A stretch of 64,000 nucleotides of DNA, from NCBI RefSeq assembly GCF_016758255.1, contig NZ_QYAD01000005.1:176391-240390 (forward strand), in the 5' to 3' direction. Within the stretch, counting starts at the first letter, position 1; every line of letters starts with the position of its first letter. The notes beneath the pieces are model-generated. The model made no database searches. It was not told where the DNA came from and saw only the letters and a program-made list of their open reading frames with translations. Shown in pieces: positions 55,934 to 64,000 of the stretch. The DNA comes from Leucobacter chromiireducens subsp. chromiireducens. GTDB taxonomy: Bacteria > Actinomycetota > Actinomycetes > Actinomycetales > Microbacteriaceae. A program made the position numbers and the translations under genes.

Positions 55934-56552
55934 CGGGCTTCTCCTGATTGGACACAATGGCCGCAAAAAACTCATCCTCTACGCGAAGCCTTCGTTGTAC
56001 ATCGGCATGGATGAACTCAACGAAGTCTGCTTCTCGGTTCCGAATAGTGGCGTCTTCAACTGGCTCACTTGGGGCCTCACCCGGCCATGTTGTCTGGCGG
56101 GTCGGACGGTCGGTATCGAGGCGTGTACCAGAGGCCGCAACCCAGTCTCGAAGTCGCTGCCGCGCGTCTGCAAAGTCACGATGCCACACCAGGGGTGCAC
56201 TGCCCTTCGCCTCGATGTCATAGGCGCAAAGCCAGTGCAGGTGTAGCGCGGAGAGCTCCCACACGAGTTCAGGATGCCGGTGCCAGAATGGCGGGAGCAC
56301 CGCAACAGGAAGCCCATAGGTGCGTCGGAGCCAGTGCACCCATTGATTCAGTGCAAGCCATTCCTCTTCCGCGGCTTCCGCAGTGAGGAGATTCCAGTTC
56401 ACCGGGCCGGGCGGTCCTGGCAGTTCTGTATCTTCGAGCATCATCGTACTGTCGGGGTCGTAGCTTTCATCGAACTCGGTTTCCGTTACATACTCCGATT
56501 TGTTACCGGTGTCCTCGGCAGGTCCGTGTTCCGTTGCCATTGTTCCTGTCAC
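55920..56552 (-). CDS. unknown protein of the conjugative element, tryptophan-rich
   Basis: A 210-residue soluble protein. An acidic N-terminal 60 residues is followed by a compact Trp/His-rich region (NQWVHWLRRTYGL, PPFWHRHPELVWELSALHLHW, WHRDFADARQRLRDW) and RPTRQTTWPGE. This pattern resembles proteins I associate with actinobacterial conjugative elements, but I cannot name a family with confidence. It overlaps ssb by four bases, so the two are translated together, possibly in DNA processing. Confidence 0.7.
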   Translation of the reverse strand: MTGTMATEHGPAEDTGNKSEYVTETEFDESYDPDSTMMLEDTELPGPPGPVNWNLLTAEAAEEEWLALNQWVHWLRRTYGLPVAVLPPFWHRHPELVWELSALHLHWLCAYDIEAKGSAPLVWHRDFADARQRLRDWVAASGTRLDTDRPTRQTTWPGEAPSEPVEDATIRNREADFVEFIHADVQRRLRVEDEFFAAIVSNQEKPDVPA

Positions 56553-57004
56553 CTGCCCAGTGATGCTGCGGAAGCCGCTGGAGCTGCTTCCATATTTTGT
56601 GTTGGATCATCGATTCCGGTGCTGAGCGGATCAGATGGTGTGCGGCGTGTGCGTTCCACGGTGTACCGAGTACGAGCGAGGTCATGCCCGATCTTCTTGG
56701 CGATGAACTCTTCTCCCAGCACCGTTTCTTCGCCAGAGCTCGGCAGATCATATTCACGTGTGTATCCTTCGGCTACGAACCGGTCTCCCTTGGCAAAGCG
56801 TGCGTGCGCGCGTTCTGCAGTTTTCCGGTAGATGACGAGGTCATGGAACGTTGCTTCGAGTTGCGTGAACGACCCGTCGATTTCTTTCTGGTAATGCTCT
56901 TGGCCGACCTTCATGTACAGCCGGGCATCCCCACGTTCGGTATACGTGAGTTGCGGGTCAGAGGCTATGAATCCGGACATGGATTGTTGCGTGTGGATGG
57001 CCAT
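56549..57004 (-). CDS. ssb: single-stranded DNA-binding protein of the element
   Basis: A 151-residue OB-fold protein: GFIASDPQLTYTERGDARLYMKVGQE, with the aromatic and basic stretches FHDLVIYRKTAERAHARFAKGDRFVAEGY that form the ssDNA surface. The acidic C-terminal tip of chromosomal SSB (DDDIPF) is absent; the tail is Ala/Ser-rich. It lies 45 bases after the coupling protein gene, suggesting use in transfer or in establishment of incoming single-stranded DNA. Confidence 0.85.
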   Translation of the reverse strand: MAIHTQQSMSGFIASDPQLTYTERGDARLYMKVGQEHYQKEIDGSFTQLEATFHDLVIYRKTAERAHARFAKGDRFVAEGYTREYDLPSSGEETVLGEEFIAKKIGHDLARTRYTVERTRRTPSDPLSTGIDDPTQNMEAAPAASAASLGR

Positions 57005-57048
57005 TGGACGCTCCTCAGTTCGTTCGCTACACGGAATGTGTGGCGGTA

Positions 57049-58842
57049 CTAGGCAGGTGCGTCCTCGATTCCCTGGGGCCGATGCAGCAGCTTTTCGATG
57101 CCAGTTTTATTTGCTTTGAGCGCTTGTGCGTCACGCCTGGCAGTCCAGGATCTGAGCCGGGTCACAATGGGTGGTGCAGCACGTAGCAGCACGAGTCCGG
57201 TGCCGAAGGGCAGCGTGCGAATGACGTCGGGTGGCATGATCGGGACACGGCGGATTGAGCGTTGGGCGGACCGGGAACCGTGATCGCCGACGGTGGTGGA
57301 ATCGGTGATCTCGTCTCGTTCTCCGATGAGGGTCGTGAGGTCGTGGAGGTCGCGACTGTTTGAGGCTCCGCCGAGGATGATTTTCACGATGCTGGCGTCC
57401 CAGATTGCGCCGGCGGCATTCTCTGACCATTTCTCTCGTGCTTGCGCGAGGGATTGCAGCACCGGCATAGTCGTGATCCCGGTACCGCCACCTTCTGCCA
57501 TGAGCGTGGGTAGGGACGGAAGCGGAGCGAGGTTTCCGATCTCGTCAAGCGCCAGCAGAAGAGGTGGATCGAGGCGCGCCAATGGCGATCTTGCTGCAAT
57601 CCGTCGCGCAGCTTCCACCAGGTCTTCCACAAACGCAGACACCAGCGACGACGAGTTATTTGCCCCGGCTCCGGTCGCCAACAGATAGACCGTGCCCTTG
57701 TCGCGCAGAAACTGTTCGGGATCAAACTGTTCCTCGGGGTCTGGGCTGACTGCATCGAGCACCCGGGGGTCGGCGAGGGCTGCGAGTGAAAGCGATACTC
57801 CTTGCCAGATAGAGTCGCGGGTGCGGGGGTCTGATTCGATCATTGCTTGCAGCGAGTCAGCCCACCCGGTCGCTGCTTTCGGGTGGGACGTGAGAATCGC
57901 GACTGCATCTGATGCGGCTGCCGGGTCAAGAGTCCACCGGAAGAGTTCCGCCGGCCGCCGGTGGTCGAGGGCTGCCGCGTGTAACAAGGCTTGGAGGGCG
58001 GTTCTAGTTTTCCCTTCCCAGAAGTCGCCACCTTCCACTCCGCCAGCAGATAGGCCGGTGCCAGCGGCCAAGCCTGTGGCACGGATCATCGCCGTCAACG
58101 GATCATCGCACCCACGGATTGGTGACCACCGCAGCCCTGCTGGGATACCTTCTGCGAGTCGTTGCGGGTCGAACACTGCCACCGGCCCCACGAGTTGCCG
58201 TGCCCGAAGTGTCGCCGTGAGATTGTCTGGACGGGTGGAGGTCGTGATGACCGCCCCGGGCGCATCGAGGATTGCGTTGATTACGATGTGGAGGCCTTTG
58301 CCGGAACGAGGCGGCCCAATCAACAACACGGAGTCTTCGACACTTGCCCAGACTCCAACTCCGCGAGAAGCCCCCAACAGGTAGCCGACGTCTTCTGGCC
58401 TCGGTGTATCAAGTGAGGGGCGAAGCTGGCGTGCACGTCCCAGCAGCGACCGGGTTGAGGCCGCGTCGCGCACGTCTGTGCGGGTGGCGATCCCGATGAT
58501 TCGGTAGGGGTCCTGTTTCAGCTGCCGGTTATGGTCACGCACCCACCCCCAGATGCGCCACCCGGCAAGGCTCACGAGCAGGGAGAGAATGCCAGCAATG
58601 ACCCAATACGCGAACGGGTTTAAGTCATTTGCGCCTAGCGCCTGTCCAGGGTTTGCGGGTTGTAAGAGCACGCCGAGGCCCGTGTCAATGCCGCCGGTCG
58701 GCTGGTTCGTGCGAGTGGCCCATGCGGTGATTGATGCTGCGAGGCGAAGGATGCCCGCAAGGACTGCGGCGGCAATGAGCAGGATGATTCCCAGGTTTGT
58801 GAGTTCGTCGCCGAGCACGCCGGACTGTCTGGGCGTACTCAT
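57049..58842 (-). CDS. type IV coupling protein (VirD4/TraG family)
   Basis: A 597-residue membrane ATPase that would link the relaxosome to the mating channel. Two N-terminal membrane helices (about residues 18-40 and 78-98) precede the cytoplasmic ATPase with Walker A LLIGPPRSGKGLH and Walker B LLLALDEIGNLAPLP, followed by GTGITTMPVLQSLAQAREKW, a region typical of VirD4/TraG proteins. The start ATG 58842 overlaps the upstream gene by four bases. This gene is the clearest sign of conjugation. Confidence 0.92.
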   Translation of the reverse strand: MSTPRQSGVLGDELTNLGIILLIAAAVLAGILRLAASITAWATRTNQPTGGIDTGLGVLLQPANPGQALGANDLNPFAYWVIAGILSLLVSLAGWRIWGWVRDHNRQLKQDPYRIIGIATRTDVRDAASTRSLLGRARQLRPSLDTPRPEDVGYLLGASRGVGVWASVEDSVLLIGPPRSGKGLHIVINAILDAPGAVITTSTRPDNLTATLRARQLVGPVAVFDPQRLAEGIPAGLRWSPIRGCDDPLTAMIRATGLAAGTGLSAGGVEGGDFWEGKTRTALQALLHAAALDHRRPAELFRWTLDPAAASDAVAILTSHPKAATGWADSLQAMIESDPRTRDSIWQGVSLSLAALADPRVLDAVSPDPEEQFDPEQFLRDKGTVYLLATGAGANNSSSLVSAFVEDLVEAARRIAARSPLARLDPPLLLALDEIGNLAPLPSLPTLMAEGGGTGITTMPVLQSLAQAREKWSENAAGAIWDASIVKIILGGASNSRDLHDLTTLIGERDEITDSTTVGDHGSRSAQRSIRRVPIMPPDVIRTLPFGTGLVLLRAAPPIVTRLRSWTARRDAQALKANKTGIEKLLHRPQGIEDAPA

Positions 58843-59501
58843 TCGGAGCGACCGACTACGAGTGTGCCGGAGACCCGCCCGAGCATGATGATCTCCCGTG
58901 TGGGAGATTCTGCGAGCTGTTCCGACGTGAGTAGCGTGCGGGCGATCCCGTCGTTTGAGGCATCACAGTGAGTGGTGATGATCGCGACCGCAACGTCCTC
59001 TCCAGGGACGAATCCTTCCGCTGAAATCTCGTGCACCGGTGACGGGACTAGAGGGTGCGGCAGCACCGGTCGAGACGGTGAGTGTGAAGGCACTGCGGCA
59101 ATCGGTGGAGGGGCGGTCGCAAATGGAACTGGGAACGTTGGAGCAACAGGCGCAACAACGACGGCAGGTGCTTCTTGGGTGCGTATCTGAGGCGGAGTGA
59201 TGATGTCGGTGAAGGTGGAACCGTCTGCTTCACGCACGAGCACTCGTATAGGGGTTCGATAGTGGGCGGTGAGGGTATCGAGGATCATCGGGAATGAGTT
59301 TCGTTTCCACGGTGGCGCATATGGTTGCGGCGCGTAGGGGGTGCCGTCGATTGTCACGGTCATCGTGCCGTCGTCGAGAACTACGAACTCCACAACTGGC
59401 ACGGTGAACGGCCCTTCGTGTGTACCCCGCGGGGCTGGCGACTCTGGAGCGTTGACGGGGTGTGATTGAGCGGTACGGCGATACGAAGGCTGTGAGTTCA
59501 C
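58839..59501 (-). CDS. proline-rich protein of the conjugation operon (unknown)
   Basis: A 220-residue protein with a structured N-terminal part (about residues 35-105, VVEFVVLDDGTMTVTIDGTPY), a proline/valine-rich linker (105-155) and a C-terminal segment (SAEGFVPGEDVAVAIIT) with REIIMLGRVSGTLVVGR at the end. No membrane segment and no recognised family. It overlaps the coupling protein by four bases, so it is probably a transfer accessory factor. Confidence 0.72.
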   Translation of the reverse strand: MNSQPSYRRTAQSHPVNAPESPAPRGTHEGPFTVPVVEFVVLDDGTMTVTIDGTPYAPQPYAPPWKRNSFPMILDTLTAHYRTPIRVLVREADGSTFTDIITPPQIRTQEAPAVVVAPVAPTFPVPFATAPPPIAAVPSHSPSRPVLPHPLVPSPVHEISAEGFVPGEDVAVAIITTHCDASNDGIARTLLTSEQLAESPTREIIMLGRVSGTLVVGRSE

Positions 59502-59565
59502 GAGTGGGTCCTTTCACGGGCGTGGGTTCGCCAGCAAGGTGCACGAGTGTCGCCCACAGACGTGC

Positions 59566-59601
59566 GAGAGGGCACGAACCGGGGATGGTTCGTGCCCTCT
59601 C
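59566..59601 (-). terminator. perfect 15-bp hairpin after the surface protein gene
   Basis: GAGAGGGCACGAACC (59566-59580) pairs perfectly with GGTTCGTGCCCTCTC (59587-59601) around a six-base loop. On the minus strand it lies 50 bases after the stop of the surface protein and before the proline-rich gene, so it probably lowers or separates expression of the two parts of the operon. Confidence 0.82.
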
Positions 59602-59650
59602 TGAGCTGGCCTGCCGATGATTAGGTAGGGGTGCCCGGCAGATCAGCCGT

Positions 59651-62600
59651 CTAGTGTGAGTCCTCCTTCGTCTCGAACAGTTCCTCGATTTCGTGGAACG
59701 CTTCGTCGTCTTCCTGGACGTATCCGGTGCGGGCGCGTGCGATTGCGAGACGGCGGCCAAACAGGAGCACGCCGCCCAAGATCGCGAGCGAAGCTCCGGC
59801 AGCCAGCCCGAGTGGCAACCAACTTCCACCACCGGTGATCGCCAGCTCCGGAGGTGTCGGCGATGTCGGCGGGGTCACTGGTTTTTCTGGTTCAGCGGTC
59901 ACTGCGGTGGTTTCATCCGGTGCCCCGCACAGGCCGCGATGGAGCACGGTGCCGTCAGTATCGGTGACGGTCTCTACCCAGTAGTACGTGCCCACGCGGT
60001 CAAACACGACCTCGTTTGATCGGTACTCGCCTGGCCCATCCAGTTCGATGACTTCTGAGGTGAACACCAGTTCATCGGCGGTGCACGTAGCAGTGTCACC
60101 GTCTTGTCGGTACGCCTCAAACAACAGCGTCGCCCCGTCTGGCACGGTGCCTGACACGGTTGCGACATCGTGAGCGGGATTTCCGAGCACGACGGTTGCA
60201 ACGGCGTTCGTTTTCACCGTGAGTTCATCCGGCTGGTCGAGCACGACCGTGGTTTCACCGGGTGCCCCACACTTTCCCTCAGCAATGAGTTCACCGTCCG
60301 CGTCGTACAAGGTTTCAATCCAATACACGTTCCCGGCACTATCCACCTTCGTGGAGCCAGAACGATAAACGCCTGCCTGGGTCACCGCGACTTCCTCGCT
60401 CGTGAAGATCGGCACTTCACACACCGGTTCAGCATTTGCCTCGTGGGGGCCATACGCTCGAAATACGAGATAGGCACCGGCTGGAATGTTGCTGCCCTGC
60501 ACGAGCGCAGTGTCTTCGAACGGCTGCCCGACGAGCGCTTCCGGGGTCGCTTGTGTGATCACCGTGACCGGAACCTCAGTATCCGTAGGTGGCACGAAGA
60601 ACCGTTCGAGCACATCTGCCGGAGACGACTGGTACGGCTGTACCCGGTCATCGCCCACGAACTGGGTGACGAGGACGTAGTATCCGGGCTCCGTCGGAAC
60701 GATCTGGTCAGTATCGGTATAGCCGAGCTTGTAGACCCCGTTTCGTGCGGGCGTCGACAGTTCCGCAAGCACCGGAGCATCCGACAAATCCATGCCCTCA
60801 GTCAGCTCAGCATCAGTGGCGAACGGCCCGTACACAGTGTGGGTGAGTTCATCCACGTCAGCTCCCCAGTACCCATCGCCCGTGAAATCCCCGTGGTTTG
60901 CGGGAAATCCACTCACTGTGACGACATCGAATGCGCGGCCGCTGGGGTGCACGTTATATTCGCGCATCAGCGAGGTCGCCATGATCGGCCACCGCACCGA
61001 CGTGGTCTCCACAGTGATGCCGTATTCGTCGGCCCAGTCTGCCGCGAGATAGTCACGCACCCACTCAGGTTGCAAGTCCTTCTTCACTTCCCACACCCAC
61101 GTCACAAACCCGCCAGTAGTCGTGACGACTTCCGGTGAGGTGTATACGCCAGGTCCGTCCGCGGTGACGGTAACCGTGCCCAGCGGCACCGCGTCCGGGT
61201 CGATCATCGCCGACTTCGCAGGTGGCAGTGTGCCCGGTACTTGGTAGGCCGTGCCCTCGAAGATCACTGGGATAAACGAGCCGTCCTTTTTGAGCCAGGC
61301 CCCGTTCGTGCTGCTCACCGTGATCGTGTCGGTGAGTGCATCACCGGGCACCACGAGGCGCTGGTCTGCTTCGGAGACGGCCTCTGGTTGGAACGGCACG
61401 ATACTGGTTTCCGTCACCTGCCCGAATCGGTCTACGAACGAGTCAGTGAGATACTTCGCATTCGCGCTTTGAGCGTTCTTGTCGATCTGCCACACCCACG
61501 TGTAGAACCCTGACGCTGTTGCCCGAATCGTGCCCGGTGAGGTGTATGCCCCGGCACCGGTCAGTGCGAGAGTTTCCGTACCCGCGACAGGTGCACCGCC
61601 TGGTGGTGCGTTCGCTTCTGCTGGCTGCTCGTCAAACGGCCCATAGAGTGTGCCTGACGCCGTCACGGTGATCGGGGTGCCATCGAGCTGAATCCAGGTG
61701 CCTTTCGTCACTGACACATTCAGTTCGTCGGTGAACGCGTCTCCTTCGGCGACGAACCGAGAGGACACGTGCGTGGTGATTTCGGGCTGGAAATCCAACT
61801 CGATCACCGGTGACTGCGCTCGTGCGGAGAGGCCAGAACCTGAACCCGCGACGAAGTTGATGAGTCGCTGTTCGCCGGGGGTCGTGTACAAGTCGATTGC
61901 TGCCCCGAATCCGGCAGCATCAACCCTCATCGAGGCATCAATTTGGTAGGAAGGGACCCCATCTGCGGGGGTACCTGTGATGGGATGGCTGCCCGCACCA
62001 AGAGTACGAGTGGGCGAACCGTTTGCGAACACTGCATTGGTGAGTGAGGCGGCACCAGTCAGTCCGGACGGATGGGTTGCGACGGTCACGGTCCCGGTGT
62101 ACTGATCTGACATTGAAAGCGTGAGCGAGAGTGATGGGTCAGTGACCGCATACACGCTAGCTTCCTGCCGCATTGCCGCAAGATACCCGAGGATCGTTGC
62201 CCGTTCCGACGCTGGTGCGACCGTCACGTTATAGTCGTCGCCAGACATTCCGTGAGAGTTGTAGCTGGCAGCGCTCGTGATTGACCAGACAAACAGTTGC
62301 ACCGCCGACGTCATGTTCGGGTCTGACGACTGCCCATATTTCGCCATCACATAGTTCAATTCGGCAAGCTGCTGTCGCGACACTGAATCAAACGATGTGA
62401 TTGTTTGCGGTCCTGAAGTTGCCGACCACGGTGGCGCAGCATCAAGATCAGCACAATAGGCCTGACGCCCATCCGTACCGGGGTTGAATGCGCCTAGAAA
62501 TGAGTTCCCGGACCAGTAACCAACTCCGGCAGTGGCCGCGTGCGCAGGCGGGGTGATGCCGAGAACAATGCTTCCCGTGAGTAACAGGAGCGCAGTGAAG

Positions 62601-62680
62601 ATGGCGGCGATACGTTGGAGGAATCCACCGGGTGGGTGGTCCTCCAACCCTGCATCGGGGATGAGCGGTGTGACAGACAT
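59651..62680 (-). CDS. thioester-domain surface protein with LAITG sorting motif
   Basis: A 1009-residue secreted protein. A signal peptide (helix about 24-42, cleavage after AHA48) leads to a thioester domain: Cys76 in AYCADL and Gln128 in AVQLFVWSI, the pair that would form an internal thioester able to bind target surfaces covalently. Five or six beta-rich repeats follow, each ending in a YxxPG.V-like or GPGVYTSPE stretch and a (V/T)WVW(E/Q)(V/I)KK-type strand. Near the C-terminus LAITG (946-950) precedes a membrane helix (about 957-976), fitting class E sortases, but the tail is long and acidic. ATG 62680 has CAGGAGGA upstream; the longer frame has no such site. Confidence 0.87.
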   Translation of the reverse strand: MSVTPLIPDAGLEDHPPGGFLQRIAAIFTALLLLTGSIVLGITPPAHAATAGVGYWSGNSFLGAFNPGTDGRQAYCADLDAAPPWSATSGPQTITSFDSVSRQQLAELNYVMAKYGQSSDPNMTSAVQLFVWSITSAASYNSHGMSGDDYNVTVAPASERATILGYLAAMRQEASVYAVTDPSLSLTLSMSDQYTGTVTVATHPSGLTGAASLTNAVFANGSPTRTLGAGSHPITGTPADGVPSYQIDASMRVDAAGFGAAIDLYTTPGEQRLINFVAGSGSGLSARAQSPVIELDFQPEITTHVSSRFVAEGDAFTDELNVSVTKGTWIQLDGTPITVTASGTLYGPFDEQPAEANAPPGGAPVAGTETLALTGAGAYTSPGTIRATASGFYTWVWQIDKNAQSANAKYLTDSFVDRFGQVTETSIVPFQPEAVSEADQRLVVPGDALTDTITVSSTNGAWLKKDGSFIPVIFEGTAYQVPGTLPPAKSAMIDPDAVPLGTVTVTADGPGVYTSPEVVTTTGGFVTWVWEVKKDLQPEWVRDYLAADWADEYGITVETTSVRWPIMATSLMREYNVHPSGRAFDVVTVSGFPANHGDFTGDGYWGADVDELTHTVYGPFATDAELTEGMDLSDAPVLAELSTPARNGVYKLGYTDTDQIVPTEPGYYVLVTQFVGDDRVQPYQSSPADVLERFFVPPTDTEVPVTVITQATPEALVGQPFEDTALVQGSNIPAGAYLVFRAYGPHEANAEPVCEVPIFTSEEVAVTQAGVYRSGSTKVDSAGNVYWIETLYDADGELIAEGKCGAPGETTVVLDQPDELTVKTNAVATVVLGNPAHDVATVSGTVPDGATLLFEAYRQDGDTATCTADELVFTSEVIELDGPGEYRSNEVVFDRVGTYYWVETVTDTDGTVLHRGLCGAPDETTAVTAEPEKPVTPPTSPTPPELAITGGGSWLPLGLAAGASLAILGGVLLFGRRLAIARARTGYVQEDDEAFHEIEELFETKEDSH

Positions 62681-62764
62681 GAACGTCCTCCTGACAGTGG
62701 TGACAGACGGACGACTACGATTCAGCCGTCCCACCCAGCAGGTGCGCCCCGCTCACCCGACATC

Positions 62765-63778
62765 TCAGAGCGACAGACCTCGATGCGGGGGCTGGTCAGA
62801 AACTTCGATCGGGTCAAGTGCATCGTTCTCGAGGCCAGCTCGCACCCGGACCGTGTGCTGTGCCCCGTCCCTCACGGAAGACAACAGCTCGCGTGCGTCT
62901 TCATAGGTTGCGACGAGTGAAGCAAGTCCGTCACGCATGAGCCGGTGGCAGCCAGCCGAGGCGGCACTTGTGACCGGGCCGGGTACCGCGCCCACTGGTC
63001 GTTGCAAATTGATTGCCGAGGACGCAGTATGCAGCGCACCAGACCGCACCCCCGCTTCAGTGACGACGACAGCACCGGAGAGGGCGGCAATTAACCGGCC
63101 ACGTTGCATGAACCGCCACCTGGTCGGGGCGGCTCCGGGAGGCAGCTCGCTCACGAGAACACCATCGCGTTCGATTCGCTGGAACAAGTCAGCGTTTCCG
63201 GCAGGATAGTGCCGGTCAAGCCCGCCCGCCATCACCGCAACGGTCGTACCTGCTGCGTCGAGGGCTGCCCGATGCGCCGCACTATCCACCCCGTATGCAC
63301 CGCCGGATATGACTTGCCGAAAATCGACCACCGCTTCGCCCGCGATTTCTCCTGTGACATGGACCCCATATCCGGTGGCGGCGCGAGCACCGGTAATCCC
63401 CAACCGATCCCAGTGCGGGGCCGCGAGTGGTTTCGGGTCACCTTTCACCCAAAGCGCAGAAGGAGCACGATCACCCAGCGCATCTACCCCGGATGGCCAT
63501 TCTGGATCACCAGGAATGAGCACCCGAAGGTCATGCCGCGAGGTGTCTTCCAGTACCCGTTGAATGTGATCGGCGTTGATGCGGGGTGCGAGGCGTCGTT
63601 GCCACGTGTCGCCGCCCGGGCCAGGCGGGTGTGTCTCAGCGAGCGCGTTCTCGACGGTTTCGGTTGCTCCGAGTGTGCGGAGCATCATGCCGGTGACTTG
63701 GTCGCCGGGTTCTGATGCAATCGCGAGGATGATGCGGGCGGTCCGTTCATCTGCTGCGAGTTCTTGAATGGTAGTCAT
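62765..63778 (-). CDS. DprA/Smf-like DNA-processing protein
   Basis: A 337-residue protein. The Rossmann-type DprA domain (about 125-300) has GITGARAATGYG, VISGGAYGVDSAAHRAAL, GTTVAVMAGGLDRHYPAGN and an SEL-like ELPPGAAPTRWRFMQRGRLIA segment. DprA binds incoming single-stranded DNA and loads RecA; copies in conjugative elements are known. ATG 63778 is chosen; GAAAGG precedes it, while upstream in-frame codons lack a site. It is 84 bases before the surface protein gene. Confidence 0.9.
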   Translation of the reverse strand: MTTIQELAADERTARIILAIASEPGDQVTGMMLRTLGATETVENALAETHPPGPGGDTWQRRLAPRINADHIQRVLEDTSRHDLRVLIPGDPEWPSGVDALGDRAPSALWVKGDPKPLAAPHWDRLGITGARAATGYGVHVTGEIAGEAVVDFRQVISGGAYGVDSAAHRAALDAAGTTVAVMAGGLDRHYPAGNADLFQRIERDGVLVSELPPGAAPTRWRFMQRGRLIAALSGAVVVTEAGVRSGALHTASSAINLQRPVGAVPGPVTSAASAGCHRLMRDGLASLVATYEDARELLSSVRDGAQHTVRVRAGLENDALDPIEVSDQPPHRGLSL

Positions 63779-63945
63779 GGCTGGGCCTTTCTCACGTGTC
63801 GATAGAGTTCGACGGCTAGGTGGGTCAGTCCCGCCGCCAGACAAAGCAGTGGGGTTGGGCTATGTCTCTAGACCCGCATCTAGCTGAGCCGGTTCTCGGC
63901 GCTTCTGGCCCGCCGGGCCTGCGGAGGTCTCCACGACAACACAGA

Positions 63946-63998
63946 TCGAGAATCGTGAAGATTGTTCAGGAATTCCGAAGATTTCAGCGTATTCTCGA
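63946..63998. repeat. inverted repeat at the right edge of the window
   Basis: TCGAGAAT (63946-63953) and ATTCTCGA (63991-63998) form an eight-base inverted repeat. Inside it, GAAGATTGTTCAG and GAAGATTTCAG are near-copies. It lies in the A/T-rich upstream region of the DprA-like gene, where a promoter and regulator would be expected. The 222 bases between 63779 and the window end show no gene. Confidence 0.4.
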
Positions 63999-64000
63999 AA

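Larger units (their letters stand above)
53936..64000. mobile_element. integrative conjugative element, left part
   Basis: From the tRNA-Val 3' end to the window edge lie a serine integrase, SSB, VirD4-type coupling protein, a thioester surface protein and a DprA-like protein, all on the minus strand, plus unknown proteins typical of mobile modules. This set matches a conjugative element rather than a phage: no capsid, tail or terminase is seen. The relaxase, the VirB4-type ATPase and the other end of the element are not in the window. Confidence 0.85.

Noticed and set aside
53936..64000. Prophage
   Set aside because: No capsid, portal, terminase or tail genes; the coupling protein and SSB point to a conjugative element.
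1..64000. CRISPR array or rRNA genes
   Set aside because: No regularly spaced repeats of the right length and no rRNA sequence were seen.

Overview
The window is high-GC DNA with tightly packed, translationally coupled genes: many ATGA/GTGA overlaps, frequent GTG and TTG starts, and long antisense shadow frames. It reads as an actinobacterium. Gene order (alaS-ruvX-mltG-aro, efp-nusB-pyr, aceE-fasR-fab), a coproporphyrin-type haem pathway (hemH, hemQ), an actinobacterial IHF fused to guanylate kinase, and an AhpE-type peroxiredoxin point to the Microbacteriaceae. Leucobacter or a near relative is my best guess; this is inference, not a database result.

Layout. (1) 1-8443: alaS, ruvX, mltG, aroE, aroC, aroK, aroB, all on the plus strand and nearly all overlapping or abutting. 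(2) 8444-21719: a block lying between aroB and efp, which many actinobacteria keep close together. It holds an NMT1-type ABC importer coupled to a catalytically degenerate Ldh-type protein, a BAAT/acyl-CoA thioesterase-type hydrolase and a DUF1684 protein; a broken ABC exporter pair; a divergent MoxR ATPase / VWA protein / unknown-protein trio; and a hotdog thioesterase. (3) 21904-33818: efp, nusB, then the pyrimidine operon pyrR-pyrB-pyrC-membrane protein-carA-carB-pyrF. A PyrR-binding RNA hairpin lies directly before the pyrR ribosome binding site. It is followed by an mIHF-guanylate kinase fusion and a DMT-type membrane protein. (4) 33878-39514: small transporters and regulators (HdeD-like, AraC, TauE/SafE, MFS, GntR), a CAU tRNA and a tyrosine phosphatase. 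(5) 39715-45248: an iron/haem ABC importer divergent from hemH-hemQ, then dps, so iron uptake, haem synthesis and iron storage sit together. (6) 45325-53016, minus strand: aceE, a FasR-like regulator, fabD, fabH, acpP, fabF, linking acetyl-CoA supply with fatty-acid synthesis. (7) 53348-53809: peroxiredoxin.

(8) 53860 to the window end: an integrative conjugative element joined to tRNA-Val(TAC). Its large serine recombinase frame runs through the junction and ends inside the tRNA gene. Further in are two small or unknown proteins, an SSB, a VirD4/TraG-type coupling protein, a proline-rich protein, a 1009-residue surface protein with a probable internal thioester and an LAITG sorting motif, and a DprA-like protein. 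The other end of the element lies outside the window.

The points most worth following up are the AAA+/VWA/unknown trio, the importer-linked enzyme cluster with its inactive-looking dehydrogenase, the integrase/tRNA junction with the palindromes upstream of the integrase, and the thioester surface protein inside a conjugation module.
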